This document shows, piece after piece, positions 39,443 through 48,078 of a stretch of DNA of 64,000 nucleotides. The notes beneath the pieces are model-generated. The model did no database searches, was not told the origin of the DNA, and saw nothing but the letters and a program-made list of their open reading frames with translations. A program made the translations under genes and the position numbers. Origin of the DNA: Spirochaetales bacterium (GTDB lineage Bacteria; Spirochaetota; Spirochaetia; Sphaerochaetales; Sphaerochaetaceae); NCBI GenBank assembly GCA_018433865.1, contig JAHDQJ010000004.1:124001-188000 (forward strand). Direction: 5' to 3'. Position 1 is the stretch's first letter. Each line of letters starts with the position of its first letter.

Positions 39443-40099
39443 ATGAAGAAGCTCAAGTTGTCCGATCCGGGGGCCTTCGCACCGTTGGTCTCCACCCATA
39501 TCCGTGAGGTTGCACGTTCGCACGACAAGCCGATCCGCATCGGGGTTCCGGGAGGACGCGGGGCCATCCCGGTCATCCAAGGCCTTCTTTCCTGTGAGCA
39601 GGAGATCCTGAAGCGGGTGGAACTCTACCTGGTCGACGAACGACTCACCGGGCCTTCCAACCGTGATACGCTGTTGGATGTCGGGCTCGCCAAGGCGATC
39701 GAAGAGGGTCTCTTCCGTGTCGGACAGCTGCATGTTCCGGAGCCGGAACATCCATTCTTCACGTTCGATGGCGATCTCGACCTCCTCTATCTCGGAGTGG
39801 GAGAGGACGGTCACGTGGCATCCCTGTTCCCCGGCTCCTTTCCCGCTCTCGATGCGCGCGACTGTTCCGAGACGGCGATCGTTCCGGACAGTCCGAAGCC
39901 CCCTCCGGAGCGGATCACCGTCACCTGGCGGGCCTTCCGCGATCATGCGGGCAAGACCCCGGTGTTCCTCCTTTTCTTCGGTGAGGGCAAGAGAGCTTCA
40001 TTCGAACGGTTCCTGGCGGCGAAGGAGTCTCCCTCCACGTTGCCGTGTCTCTTTTTTCCACGGGAGTGGTTTTCCGTTACCATCGTGACCGATTTGTAG
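39443..40099 (+). CDS. pgl: 6-phosphogluconolactonase
   Basis: 218 residues of the SugarP_isomerase/DevB fold: [36 protein letters not shown] (phosphate site and the DER motif) and [18 protein letters not shown] with the catalytic His are diagnostic. It hydrolyses 6-phosphogluconolactone made by Zwf, whose gene follows after 11 bp. Two starts are possible. ATG 39443 gives a normal-length protein and follows TATATT (39431-39436) by 6 nt; ATG 39425 adds six residues. Neither has a clear Shine-Dalgarno sequence. Confidence 0.88.
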   Translation: MKKLKLSDPGAFAPLVSTHIREVARSHDKPIRIGVPGGRGAIPVIQGLLSCEQEILKRVELYLVDERLTGPSNRDTLLDVGLAKAIEEGLFRVGQLHVPEPEHPFFTFDGDLDLLYLGVGEDGHVASLFPGSFPALDARDCSETAIVPDSPKPPPERITVTWRAFRDHAGKTPVFLLFFGEGKRASFERFLAAKESPSTLPCLFFPREWFSVTIVTDL

Positions 40100-40110
40100 G
40101 GAGGAACAGC

Positions 40111-41463
40111 ATGAAACGTATCATCATCCAGTTCGGAGGGACCGGAGACCTTGCCCAGAAGAAATTGTTCCCGGCTTATGAGCATCTGCTTGGCAATGGG
40201 TTCGATTTCACCATCCTGGCCCTCGGGCGCCGGTTCAAGGATCGCGAACAGTTCGTGAAATCCATGGTCTCCAAAGACGCCTCCGAGCAATTCCTCTCGC
40301 GGTTGGAGTACCTGTACTACGACATGGGCGACCCGGAGGCTACCGTTCCGTTGCAAAGGCGGCTCGAAGAACTGATCGCTGATGCTGACGAAGTGGAGCT
40401 CATCTACTACATGGCATTGCAACCTTCCCTCTATGAGGAGGCGATCAAGCAGATCCAGCATGTCGATGCCCATCTGGGATGCCAGTGCAGCCTGGCCAAG
40501 AAGATCGTCGTGGAAAAACCATTCGGGTTCGATCTGGAGAGTGCCCATCGGTACAACGACATCCTCCTGAAGGCGTTCGACGATCGCGAGATATACCGGG
40601 TCGATCACTACCTGGGCAAGGAGTTCATGCAGAACCTTCTCATCCTCAGGTTCCACAATGACATCATCAGGAGCATCTGGGACAACCGCTCCATCGAGAG
40701 CATCCAGATTATCTTCGATGAGACGCACGGTGTCGACCAGCGGCTGGGCTTCTATGAACAGATCGGCGTGGTCCGCGATACCATACAGAACCACATCATG
40801 CAGATAATCACCTACCTGACGATGAACGAGCCGGCCACGCTTTCGCCGGAGGACATCGCGATCGAGAAGGTGAAGGTACTGAGGTCCATCGCACCGATCA
40901 GTGAGTTCCACACCGGTCGCTATGAATCGCTCGGTGCGAACAGCGGGCATGTGGTGCATACGCCGACCTACGCGGCACTGAAACTTTCGGTGAATACCTA
41001 CTATTTCGCCGGGATCCCCATCTATATCAGGACGGGGAAGATGCAGAAGGAGGCGAAGTCTCTGATCTATGTGAAGTTCCGGAACAAGACACGTGAGGTG
41101 ATGCACGACGAAGCGATCGCAGAGAACGGTGTGATCATCACGATCCATCCCGAGCTCACGATAGACATCAGCATGAATCTCAAGCAACCCGACACTTCGT
41201 GGAAATCCAAGCCGGTCCGTTTCCGGTTCAACCAAGCCGAGACCTTCGGAGCCAATACCCCGGAGGCCTACGAGCAGATCGTCAAGAAGATACTCCAGGG
41301 TGACAAGAGCCTCTTCCCGACCATGCGGGAGATCGCGGAGTCTTGGAGGATCGTCGCGCCGATGCTGGAGAACGAGCGTCACATGGAGGTCTATCCGGTG
41401 CGTACGTTGCCGAAATTCGCCACCGACCTTTCCCAGGAACATGGGTTCGATTGGTTCGACTGA
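40111..41463 (+). CDS. zwf: Glucose-6-phosphate 1-dehydrogenase
   Basis: 450 residues. The NADP-binding start is IIQFGGTGDLAQKKLFPA (FGGTGDL for the more usual FGASGDL), EKPFGFDLESA is the EKP motif, and YRVDHYLGKEFMQNLL carries the catalytic His/Asp and Lys of the R-I-D-H-Y-L-G-K-E signature. It is slightly shorter than E. coli Zwf (491). It oxidises glucose 6-phosphate to the lactone, giving NADPH. No 6-phosphogluconate dehydratase (edd) lies in the window, so whether flux enters the KDPG aldolase from glucose is open. GGAGGAAC precedes ATG 40111. Confidence 0.93.
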   Translation: MKRIIIQFGGTGDLAQKKLFPAYEHLLGNGFDFTILALGRRFKDREQFVKSMVSKDASEQFLSRLEYLYYDMGDPEATVPLQRRLEELIADADEVELIYYMALQPSLYEEAIKQIQHVDAHLGCQCSLAKKIVVEKPFGFDLESAHRYNDILLKAFDDREIYRVDHYLGKEFMQNLLILRFHNDIIRSIWDNRSIESIQIIFDETHGVDQRLGFYEQIGVVRDTIQNHIMQIITYLTMNEPATLSPEDIAIEKVKVLRSIAPISEFHTGRYESLGANSGHVVHTPTYAALKLSVNTYYFAGIPIYIRTGKMQKEAKSLIYVKFRNKTREVMHDEAIAENGVIITIHPELTIDISMNLKQPDTSWKSKPVRFRFNQAETFGANTPEAYEQIVKKILQGDKSLFPTMREIAESWRIVAPMLENERHMEVYPVRTLPKFATDLSQEHGFDWFD

Positions 41464-41480
41464 GCACAAGAAGACATGAA

Positions 41481-41506
41481 GAAGCCACCGCTCGCACGGT
41501 GGCTTC
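41481..41506. terminator. Bidirectional hairpin between zwf and the DUF438 gene
   Basis: GAAGCCACCG-CTCGCA-CGGTGGCTTC, perfect 10-bp arms and a 6-nt loop, located 17 bp after the zwf stop and 20 bp after the convergent DUF438 gene. T-rich but interrupted tracts follow on both strands. Confidence 0.7.
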
Positions 41507-41526
41507 CTTCCGCAACAGGATCGCAT

Positions 41527-42765
41527 TCAATCGTCGAGCAGACGCTTGTCCCCGCTGAGTTTCTGGATCTCCGCGATATTCTGCGTGACCTCCAAGGTTC
41601 CCAGGTAGGCACCCTTGTCGTCCCGGACCGCGAAGTAGCGGATATATACATACTTGTCACCCATGTGGATGTAGAAGTCGGCGACATCCCGCGCTCCCGA
41701 CTTCAAGTCCGCAACGATCTTCTCCACCACATGCATGCTGGCAGGCGGATGACAGTTGATCACCTTCCGTCCGATGATGGCAGTGGTGCGGGCGAAGATC
41801 CTCTCGTTCGCTTGTGAGAAATATGCGACCTCGTCGTTCGCGTCCACGAAGGTGATGTCGATGGGCAATGTGTTCAGGACATGGGTCAACACCTCCGGCG
41901 TGAAGTGACCGGTAGGCAACTTGATCGTTCCCTGGCTCATGTTCGCCTTCGATGCATCGGCTTTCGTCTCCGTGGGAGCCTTCCATGTCGGGTGATCATC
42001 GAGCAGGCAGAAACCGATCTCGGCGCTTCCTTCGCTGATTTGGCGCCAGTCGGTGACGAAAAACACCTCGCTTACCATCGGAATCAGGATGTTCTCCTCC
42101 TTGGAGATCATCTCGATCACTTTCTCCTTGGTCGTCTCGAGATCCTTGAAGAACTTTCCGATCGCATCCTTCGGGGGCCTTCCTCCCGCAAGCAATGCGT
42201 CGAGATCCCTTCTGAGTGCCTTGATCATGTCACGGATCTCGTCATCCACGCCCCACATGACCTTGGGCGGAGCGGTGATGCCATAGCGTTCCATGATCGG
42301 GAACCAGAGGTTCTCCTTCTTCCCATAGTGCGCATCGATCTGCCACAGGTCCTTCAGGTCCTCTGCCAACGATCCGAAGGCAGCGAGGTTTCCGTCCTTG
42401 GCGCTCGTGGCGTGCACGTCGATCCGGTCTGCGAAGAGCCGCTCGATCGCACGGTTCTCCTCCTTGAGGACCCAAGTCGGGTGTCCTCCTTCCTTGGTCT
42501 TGTCCTTTTCCGCATGGATCTCAGCGACGGAACCTTTGAAAAGGGATGCGTGGACGTCACAAAGCTTCTGGACCTCCTCGACCTTCACCCCTCCATGCTC
42601 GATCAGCTCTTTTTCCATGTTGGCGATCTCATCGGCTCCGACCCCGTCGAATTCCTTGGCGAAGTCGGCTTTCACCGCCTCGAAATCGTCTCCAGCGTGC
42701 AACCGTCCGATCAATTCCTTGAGCAGTTGCTGGCGATATGCACTGTTGTTGATCTCCGCGCTCAT
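41527..42765 (-). CDS. DUF438 protein with hemerythrin-like and PAS domains
   Basis: 412 residues: an N-terminal DUF438 helical head (about 1-75, YRQQLLKELIGRLHAGDDFE), a hemerythrin-like region (about 85-260; HYGKKENLWFPIMERYG, EENILIPMV), and a C-terminal PAS domain (about 300-405; LPIDITFVDANDEVAYFSQ to LGTLEVTQNIAEIQ). DUF438 proteins are thought to bind di-iron or heme and take part in redox or nitric-oxide responses. The gene overlaps its DUF1858 partner by 4 bp and lies behind a candidate Fnr-type site, consistent with control by oxygen or NO. Paralogue of 2990-4168. AGGAGGAG precedes the ATG. Confidence 0.9.
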   Translation of the reverse strand: MSAEINNSAYRQQLLKELIGRLHAGDDFEAVKADFAKEFDGVGADEIANMEKELIEHGGVKVEEVQKLCDVHASLFKGSVAEIHAEKDKTKEGGHPTWVLKEENRAIERLFADRIDVHATSAKDGNLAAFGSLAEDLKDLWQIDAHYGKKENLWFPIMERYGITAPPKVMWGVDDEIRDMIKALRRDLDALLAGGRPPKDAIGKFFKDLETTKEKVIEMISKEENILIPMVSEVFFVTDWRQISEGSAEIGFCLLDDHPTWKAPTETKADASKANMSQGTIKLPTGHFTPEVLTHVLNTLPIDITFVDANDEVAYFSQANERIFARTTAIIGRKVINCHPPASMHVVEKIVADLKSGARDVADFYIHMGDKYVYIRYFAVRDDKGAYLGTLEVTQNIAEIQKLSGDKRLLDD

Positions 42766-43013
42766 GTCGTCTCCTCCTGTGAAGTCTGTGCTATCCGGTA
42801 ACCTTGCTCCTGAAGTGCCTGTACGATCGTATCCCATGCGATGCCGCGCATCGCCGCTCCCTTGGGAAGGGTCATGACCTTCCCCACGGTACTGAGCATG
42901 ATGGGTTTCACGATCTCGGTGAAGCCTATTGCCGCGAGGACCTGAATCAGTGCCGGATCCGCGGTACACAAGGCGTGGACAGTCTTTTTCGTATCTATGG
43001 TCTTTTCTTCCAT
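42762..43013 (-). CDS. DUF1858 protein (ScdA N-terminus-like)
   Basis: 83 residues. The core TKKTVHALCTADPALIQVLAAIGF followed by GKVMTLPKGAAMRGI matches DUF1858, a helical domain also found at the N-terminus of ScdA/RIC-type di-iron repair proteins and next to DUF438 proteins. Here the two domains are encoded by overlapping genes (ATGA), so they likely act together on a metal or redox process. The conserved Cys in ALCTADP may be a ligand. No membrane segments. Confidence 0.88.
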   Translation of the reverse strand: MEEKTIDTKKTVHALCTADPALIQVLAAIGFTEIVKPIMLSTVGKVMTLPKGAAMRGIAWDTIVQALQEQGYRIAQTSQEETT

Positions 43014-43032
43014 GGTTCTCTCTACATTGCGG

Positions 43033-43075
43033 ATCGTAGCACGATCGCATGATGATTAATGTTGCATTTGCAACA
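43033..43075 (-). promoter_or_regulatory. Fnr/Crp-type activator site and promoter of the DUF1858-DUF438 operon
   Basis: TGTTGCA-TT-TGCAACA (43060-43075) is a perfect palindrome that reads GTTGC-N4-GCAAC, the 5-4-5 architecture of Fnr-family sites. The minus-strand -10 candidate is TACGAT (43038-43033), so transcription would start near 43026, placing the site centre at -41.5, the class II activator position. No good -35 box is present, as expected for an activated promoter. Confidence 0.55.
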
Positions 43076-43087
43076 ATAATACAGGAA

Positions 43088-43116
43088 GGGCCCCGGCATT
43101 GCAAGTGCCTGGGCCC
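43088..43116 (-). terminator. Hairpin after the acyl-CoA synthetase gene
   Basis: 11-nt arms GGGCCCCGGCA (43088-43098) and TGCCTGGGCCC (43106-43116) with one mismatch and a 7-nt loop, 30 bp after the stop at 43147. Followed on the minus strand by TTCCTGTATT, a weak T-tract. Confidence 0.6.
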
Positions 43117-43146
43117 CATCCGTGTGTTTCCGGGAAGTGGAATCGA

Positions 43147-45051
43147 TCAGCTGAAGAGCGACTGTATCTCCTTCGCATAGAGTTGGTTGATCTTGTGGCG
43201 CATGACTTCCTGCTTTGCACTGAGTTCCTGGCCGATCTTGAACGGACTGTTCAGGATCGCGAACCGGTTGATCCGCTCGAAGCTCTTGAATCCGTTCTTC
43301 GCGCTCACCATCTCGTTGATCTCGGAGTTCAGCAATTCGCGGACCTCGGGAAGCTCGGTGATGTCGAAACGGGCCATGTAGGGGATGTTGTTGTCCTTCA
43401 CATACAATTCAAGCTGCTTCGTATCGGGAACGATCAAGGCTGCAAGGTATTTCTGGTCCTGGCCGACGACAACAGCCTGTTCGATGTACTCCGACTCCCT
43501 GATGCGGGATTCGATGGGGACCGGCTCGATGTTCTCGCCTCCCGAGAGGACGATCGTATCCTTCGCACGTCCCTTGATCGCATACTCTCCGCGGTGTGTC
43601 CAGACACCGATGTCTCCGGTATTGATCCAACCATCCTTGTCGATGACCGCTGCGGTCAGGTCGGGTCTCTTGTAGTACCCTTTCATCACCTGTCGACCTC
43701 GTGCGTAAATGACACCCTTCTGCCCCGGTTTCACCGGATTTCCCGAGTCATCGACGATCTTGATCTCGGTTTCCGGCAGCGGTGACACGGTCCCGGGAAC
43801 TTGCCGCTTGATGTTTCTCAGTCCGATTACCGGAGCCGTCTCCGTCAGCCCGTAGCCATCCAGGAGGGTGACGCCGATCGCCTTGAAGAACTTATCGACG
43901 GAAGAGGGAAGCGAACCTCCTCCCGAGACTCCTGCCCTGAAGTTCGTACCGAACTTTTTCTTGATCGTCTTGAAGACGAGTACGTTTCCGAGCAGCTTGA
44001 ACGGTGTGAGCAGTACGAGCGGGATGATGCCCAACAGGAAATCGAACGGATAGAAGCGGCGCGTGAACTGGGGCATGCGGTTGGAGACGAGGTTCAGTGC
44101 CGCTGCGTGATTCGCTCCGACCCATACGAAGAAGTGGAACAGCGCTTTCGCCACGGGACTCTTGCCCTTCACGTTTTGGTAGACTCCCGCTTTCACTGCC
44201 TCCCAGATGCGTGGGACCGATCCCATCCACGCCGGGTTTACGCGTTGCAGATCCACGAGCATGATCTTCCCGATCGGCTTCGAATAGGCGATCGCCGAGG
44301 CCTGGGAGATGATCACGTACTGCAGGATGCGCTCGAACGAGTGCCAAACCGGCAGGACGCTCAACCACCGTTCTCCCTTATGGAAATCGATGACTTTCGG
44401 CAGCTGCTCGAGTTGGAAGAGGAAGTTGCGGTGGGTAAGCATGACTCCCTTCGGTTCTCCCGTGGTTCCGCTGGTGAAGATGATCGTGGCAAGATCCTCA
44501 TCCTTGCCCTTTGCGATCTCCTTTTCGACGAACTGGGGATCCTTCCGCGCGAATGCAGCACCCTCGGCCATCACCTCTCCATATGAGAGGATGTTAATCG
44601 AAGCGGACCGTGGCAACTCGTCGGTCACGTGGTGGACCGTATCCATGATGATTAGGGTCTCAAGCTGGGGAAGCTCGTTGGCGAGGTCGAGGATTTTCCT
44701 TGCCTGTTCCGCATTCTCCGCGAAACAAACCTTGCTTTCGGTCACCTTGAGGATGAACTGCAATTCATAGGGCATCGCATCCCTGCCGCGCGGCACATCG
44801 GCGGCTCCCAGTGAAAGGATGGCCAGGTCTGCAGCGAGCCATTCCTTTCGGTTGTCACTGATCAGGCCTACCGCGCTGCCCCGGGCAACCCCCAGGGTAT
44901 GCAATCCTGCGGCGAGTTGCAGGACCTCAGCATAAAAGGTCTGGTATGTGACCGGATGGAAGACGCCTTCGTCATCCTTGGACAGTTGGACTTCATGGGA
45001 ACCGTAGCTCCCTGTGATTTGTTGCAATAGCTTGGGGAGTGTGTCGTACAT
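43147..45051 (-). CDS. Long-chain acyl-CoA synthetase (AMP-forming)
   Basis: 634 residues, FAA1/FadD15-type length. The P-loop ATIIFTSGTTGEPKGVMLTH, the DGYGLTETAPV motif, INTGDIGVWTHRGEYAIKGR and the C-terminal KDTIVLSGGENIEP/PIESRI segments place it in the adenylate-forming family. It activates free fatty acids to acyl-CoA on the cytoplasmic side for phospholipid synthesis or other uses; beta-oxidation genes are not seen. AAGGAG precedes ATG 45051. A TTGACA box and an ATTACAG/CTGTAAT inverted repeat upstream may mediate regulation. It could also supply acyl-CoA to the SPT-like enzyme at 38184 (speculative). Confidence 0.92.
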   Translation of the reverse strand: MYDTLPKLLQQITGSYGSHEVQLSKDDEGVFHPVTYQTFYAEVLQLAAGLHTLGVARGSAVGLISDNRKEWLAADLAILSLGAADVPRGRDAMPYELQFILKVTESKVCFAENAEQARKILDLANELPQLETLIIMDTVHHVTDELPRSASINILSYGEVMAEGAAFARKDPQFVEKEIAKGKDEDLATIIFTSGTTGEPKGVMLTHRNFLFQLEQLPKVIDFHKGERWLSVLPVWHSFERILQYVIISQASAIAYSKPIGKIMLVDLQRVNPAWMGSVPRIWEAVKAGVYQNVKGKSPVAKALFHFFVWVGANHAAALNLVSNRMPQFTRRFYPFDFLLGIIPLVLLTPFKLLGNVLVFKTIKKKFGTNFRAGVSGGGSLPSSVDKFFKAIGVTLLDGYGLTETAPVIGLRNIKRQVPGTVSPLPETEIKIVDDSGNPVKPGQKGVIYARGRQVMKGYYKRPDLTAAVIDKDGWINTGDIGVWTHRGEYAIKGRAKDTIVLSGGENIEPVPIESRIRESEYIEQAVVVGQDQKYLAALIVPDTKQLELYVKDNNIPYMARFDITELPEVRELLNSEINEMVSAKNGFKSFERINRFAILNSPFKIGQELSAKQEVMRHKINQLYAKEIQSLFS

Positions 45052-45089
45052 GTCATGCTCCTTGGCACACCGGGTGCATCGTTTGATAA

Positions 45090-45122
45090 ATTACAGTAAA
45101 ACAAAAATTGTCAATCTGTAAT
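45090..45122 (-). promoter_or_regulatory. Inverted repeat over the acyl-CoA synthetase promoter
   Basis: ATTACAG (45090-45096) and CTGTAAT (45116-45122), perfect 7-bp arms 19 bp apart. Minus-strand TTGACA (45114-45109) lies between them; the -10 is unclear (TAATTT or nearby). The arrangement suggests a repressor spanning the promoter. Confidence 0.4.
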
Positions 45123-45202
45123 ATATAAACTTTCTTCAAACAGGGCAAGGGTTTGTCAGCCGAAATGGAGAAGATAGGGAAAAAACAACACGTTATTTAA
45201 CT

Positions 45203-45227
45203 TGACACAATATGCCTATAGTGTCAG
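45203..45227 (+). promoter_or_regulatory. -35 box with overlapping inverted repeat before the oxidoreductase operon
   Basis: TTGACA (45203-45208) overlaps TGACAC-N12-GTGTCA (45204-45227). No convincing -10 follows at the usual distance. The rest of the 45123-45389 gap is AT-rich leader sequence in which I see nothing else I can name. Confidence 0.35.
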
Positions 45228-45389
45228 ATTAGACATGTTCATGAGCTGCACACTGTCATGGATATGTAAGAAATTATCACAATGGTGGTCGATTATGTTG
45301 TATGATGAACACAGTGAGGCCAACCATGCGATCGGTGCCGTGCGAGTCGTCTTCGTTGCGGCAAGAACCGGATCGACAGGAGGTCCTGC

Positions 45390-45611
45390 ATGAATCTTGT
45401 CCGGGTCTGTGACGATGAATGCAAAGGATGCGCAATCTGCGTTTCCGTGTGTCCCAAGGGATGTCTCGCCATGTCTGGCGAACTCAATGCCAAGGGCTAC
45501 GAATATGTCAGTTTCATCGAGAATTCCCCCTGTACTGCCTGTGGACTCTGTTTCCTCAGTTGCCCTGAGCCGAGTGCCTTGACAGTTTGCCGTATCAAGG
45601 AGGAATCGTAA
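45390..45611 (+). CDS. 2-oxoacid:ferredoxin oxidoreductase, ferredoxin-type delta subunit
   Basis: 73 residues with two [4Fe-4S] motifs: CKGCAICVSVCPKGC and CTACGLCFLSCPEPSA. Small 2[4Fe-4S] subunits at the head of 2-oxoacid oxidoreductase operons (KorD/VorD type) pass electrons from the TPP site to soluble ferredoxin. AGGAGGTCC precedes the ATG. The stop overlaps the alpha-subunit start (TAATG), so stoichiometric translation is likely. First gene of the oxidoreductase-butyrate kinase operon. Confidence 0.9.
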   Translation: MNLVRVCDDECKGCAICVSVCPKGCLAMSGELNAKGYEYVSFIENSPCTACGLCFLSCPEPSALTVCRIKEES

Positions 45612-46660
45612 TGGCCTATCGATTGATGAAGGGTAACGTGGCGGCGGTACACGGTGCGCTGCTGGGAGGGTGTACCCATTTTTTCGGGTACCCTATCACA
45701 CCGGCGAGCGAGATTGCGGAAGCTGCGGCCAATGTGTTCACCGCCTCGGGAAGGACCTTCCTCCAGGCGGAGTCGGAAGTCAGCGTCATCAACATGCTCT
45801 ACGGAGCGGCAAGCGCGGGAGCGCGGGTCATGACCGCCTCCTCCGGTCCGGGAATCGCACTGATGGGGGAGGGACTGTCCTATCTGGCAGGTGCTCGTCT
45901 TCCTGCGGTGGTGATCGACATGCAACGGGCAGGACCGGGGCTTGGGAACATCTGGCCTGAACAGAGCGACTACAACATGGTGGTCAAGGGCGGAGGGCAC
46001 GGCAACTATGCGAACATCACGCTTGTTCCCGCATCCGTGCAGGAGATGTTCGATTTCACCAAGCATGCGTTCACCCTGGCGGACCGTTACCGGATGACCG
46101 TGTTCATCCTCAGCGATGCCTATATCGGACAGATGATGGAACCGGTGAACATCTCGGGTCCCGTACTCCACGGAGCTTGCAAGGATTGGGCTGTCCGAGG
46201 CGATGCGGCTACCAGGAAGAATCTGATCACCTCCATCCACATGAGTCCATCCCTCCAGCGCAAGCATAATGAAGAATTGCAGTCGGTCTATCGCCAGGTG
46301 GCTTCCGAATTGGTCGATTTCGAGTCCTTCGGGACCGAGGACGCCCAGGTGGTGTTCGTCGCCTATGGCATCGTCAGCAGGATATGCCGCTCTGCGGTCC
46401 ACCAGCTTCGCGAGATGGGCATCAAAGCGGGAATGCTCCGATTGAAGACGGTGTATCCGTTCCCGGATGAAGAGATAGCCCGTCTGGTCGATGCAGGAAA
46501 ACATCTGATCGCGGTGGAGCTGAGCAACGGGCAGATGGCGAACGACGTCTCGCTCGCCGCAGGCAACCGGTCGTCGGTGAGCCGTCATCTCACGATGGGA
46601 GGGGAGACCCCCTCGGTGGAGCAGTTGGTCTCATTCGCCGTGCAGAGGAGCGCCAGATGA
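45611..46660 (+). CDS. 2-oxoacid:ferredoxin oxidoreductase alpha subunit
   Basis: 349 residues. It contains the pyrimidine-binding domain I of the PFOR/KOR family (MKGNVAAVHGALLGGCTHFFGYPITPASEI, of which GYPITPASEI is the hallmark; ASSGPGIALMGEGLSYLAGA) and domain II (VAYGIVSRICRSAVHQLRE, RLKTVYPFPDEEI). VDMQRAGPGLG-like VIDMQRAGPG is typical of VorB/KorA. With the other subunits it oxidises a 2-oxoacid plus CoA to acyl-CoA, CO2 and reduced ferredoxin. The linked ptb-buk genes favour branched-chain or butyrate-type acids over pyruvate. It starts at the ATG overlapping the ferredoxin stop, with AAGGAGGAA upstream. Confidence 0.92.
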   Translation: MAYRLMKGNVAAVHGALLGGCTHFFGYPITPASEIAEAAANVFTASGRTFLQAESEVSVINMLYGAASAGARVMTASSGPGIALMGEGLSYLAGARLPAVVIDMQRAGPGLGNIWPEQSDYNMVVKGGGHGNYANITLVPASVQEMFDFTKHAFTLADRYRMTVFILSDAYIGQMMEPVNISGPVLHGACKDWAVRGDAATRKNLITSIHMSPSLQRKHNEELQSVYRQVASELVDFESFGTEDAQVVFVAYGIVSRICRSAVHQLREMGIKAGMLRLKTVYPFPDEEIARLVDAGKHLIAVELSNGQMANDVSLAAGNRSSVSRHLTMGGETPSVEQLVSFAVQRSAR

Positions 46661-48078
46661 ACGAAACGATCGCTTACAAGAAACCGACATCATTGTACGA
46701 AACGTTCGATCGGAAGGGATCGGGCGAGACGTGTACCCACTATTGCCCGGGTTGTGGCCACGGGACGATCCAGAAGCTGATCGCGGAGGCGATCGACAGC
46801 CTCGGGATCCAAGACAGGACGATCTTCCTCTCTCCCGTCGGGTGTGCGGTATTCGCCTACTACTACTACGATACCGGGAACATCCAGTGCTCGCATGGAC
46901 GTGCTCCTGCCGTCGCCACAGGAGTGAAGCGTACCCGAAAGGATGCTGTGGTGATCTCCTACCAAGGTGACGGGGATCTTGCGGGAATCGGCATGACGGA
47001 GATCATGCACGCGGCCAATCGCGGTGAGCACATCACGGTCTTCTTCGTCAACAACGCAATCTACGGCATGACCGGAGGACAGATGGCTCCGACCACACCG
47101 CTGGGCCTGAAAACGCTCACCACACCGTTCGGCCGCGACTACGGACGGGACGGAAGGCCGATCGGCATGGCCGAGGTGATGAATGCTCTGGTGAGTCCTG
47201 TCTACATAGAACGCTGTTCCGTATCGAATCCGAAGGATCTCTTGAGGACCAGGAAGGCGATCACCAAAGCATTGGAGAACCAGATCGAGGGGAAAGGATT
47301 CTCTTTCGTGGAGATACTCAGTCCCTGTCCGACGAACTGGCGCATGACGCCGGTGGATGCACGGCACTGGATCGATACCGAGATGAGCCGCCTTTTCCCC
47401 GTGGGATTGCTGCGTGATACCGAAGAGACCGGTCTGTGCGCACCACACTGCGTTCCGTGGATGGATGACTCGCAACTGCTTGCGTTTCTGGAGGGCAAGA
47501 AAGATCCGGTCATCGAAACCGGCGCACGCGTGCCTGGAGGAACACAACGCATACAAATTGCCGGCTTCGGAGGCCAGGGAGTGCTCTCCGCCGGAGAACT
47601 TCTCGCAACCTGCGGCATGAACAGCTCGCTCTCGGTGACCTGGTTGCCTTCCTATGGGCCTGAAATGCGGGGAGGAAGTGCCCACGTGAGCGTGATTCTC
47701 TCCGACGAGCCGGTTGGATCCCCTTTGGTGGAACGTCCTGATGTCCTGCTCGCCATGAGTACCCCCGCGCTTGATCATTTCGAACCGCTGATGGCACCGG
47801 GCGGATTGGTGATCACCAACTCCTCGATCGTGAACCGACCATTGCGTAGGTCCGACTTGCATCACGTCGCCATTCCGGCAACCACGATGGCGAAGGAGGA
47901 AAATCTGGTGTCTGCTGCCAATGTCGTGATGATCGCCTCGTATATCCTGATCTCAAGGATATTCGATCTCGATACCTTGCGCCGGTGCATTCCGATGGTG
48001 TTGCGGAAGAAAGACCTGCTCAAGAAGAATATCGCACTGGTAGACAAGGCTGCCACCTATGTACAGGAGTACCTGTGA
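46657..48078 (+). CDS. 2-oxoacid:ferredoxin oxidoreductase, fused beta-gamma subunit
   Basis: 473 residues. Residues about 25-250 are the TPP-binding beta subunit (THYCPGCGHGTIQKLI; GDGDLAGIGMTEIMHAANRG with the metal-binding GDGD; NNAIYGMTGGQMAPTTPLG). Residues about 292-470 are the gamma subunit (IQIAGFGGQGVLSAGELLA; PSYGPEMRGGSAHVSVI). These are usually separate KorB and KorC/VorC proteins; the fusion is clear because one frame spans both. It overlaps the alpha gene (ATGA) and the butyrate kinase gene. Confidence 0.92.
   Translation: MNETIAYKKPTSLYETFDRKGSGETCTHYCPGCGHGTIQKLIAEAIDSLGIQDRTIFLSPVGCAVFAYYYYDTGNIQCSHGRAPAVATGVKRTRKDAVVISYQGDGDLAGIGMTEIMHAANRGEHITVFFVNNAIYGMTGGQMAPTTPLGLKTLTTPFGRDYGRDGRPIGMAEVMNALVSPVYIERCSVSNPKDLLRTRKAITKALENQIEGKGFSFVEILSPCPTNWRMTPVDARHWIDTEMSRLFPVGLLRDTEETGLCAPHCVPWMDDSQLLAFLEGKKDPVIETGARVPGGTQRIQIAGFGGQGVLSAGELLATCGMNSSLSVTWLPSYGPEMRGGSAHVSVILSDEPVGSPLVERPDVLLAMSTPALDHFEPLMAPGGLVITNSSIVNRPLRRSDLHHVAIPATTMAKEENLVSAANVVMIASYILISRIFDLDTLRRCIPMVLRKKDLLKKNIALVDKAATYVQEYL

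Noticed and set aside
39943-41526. Long open frame antisense to zwf
   Set aside because: About 527 codons, but it mirrors zwf and pgl codon by codon, lacks a recognisable domain or ribosome site, and the zwf motifs on the other strand are unambiguous.
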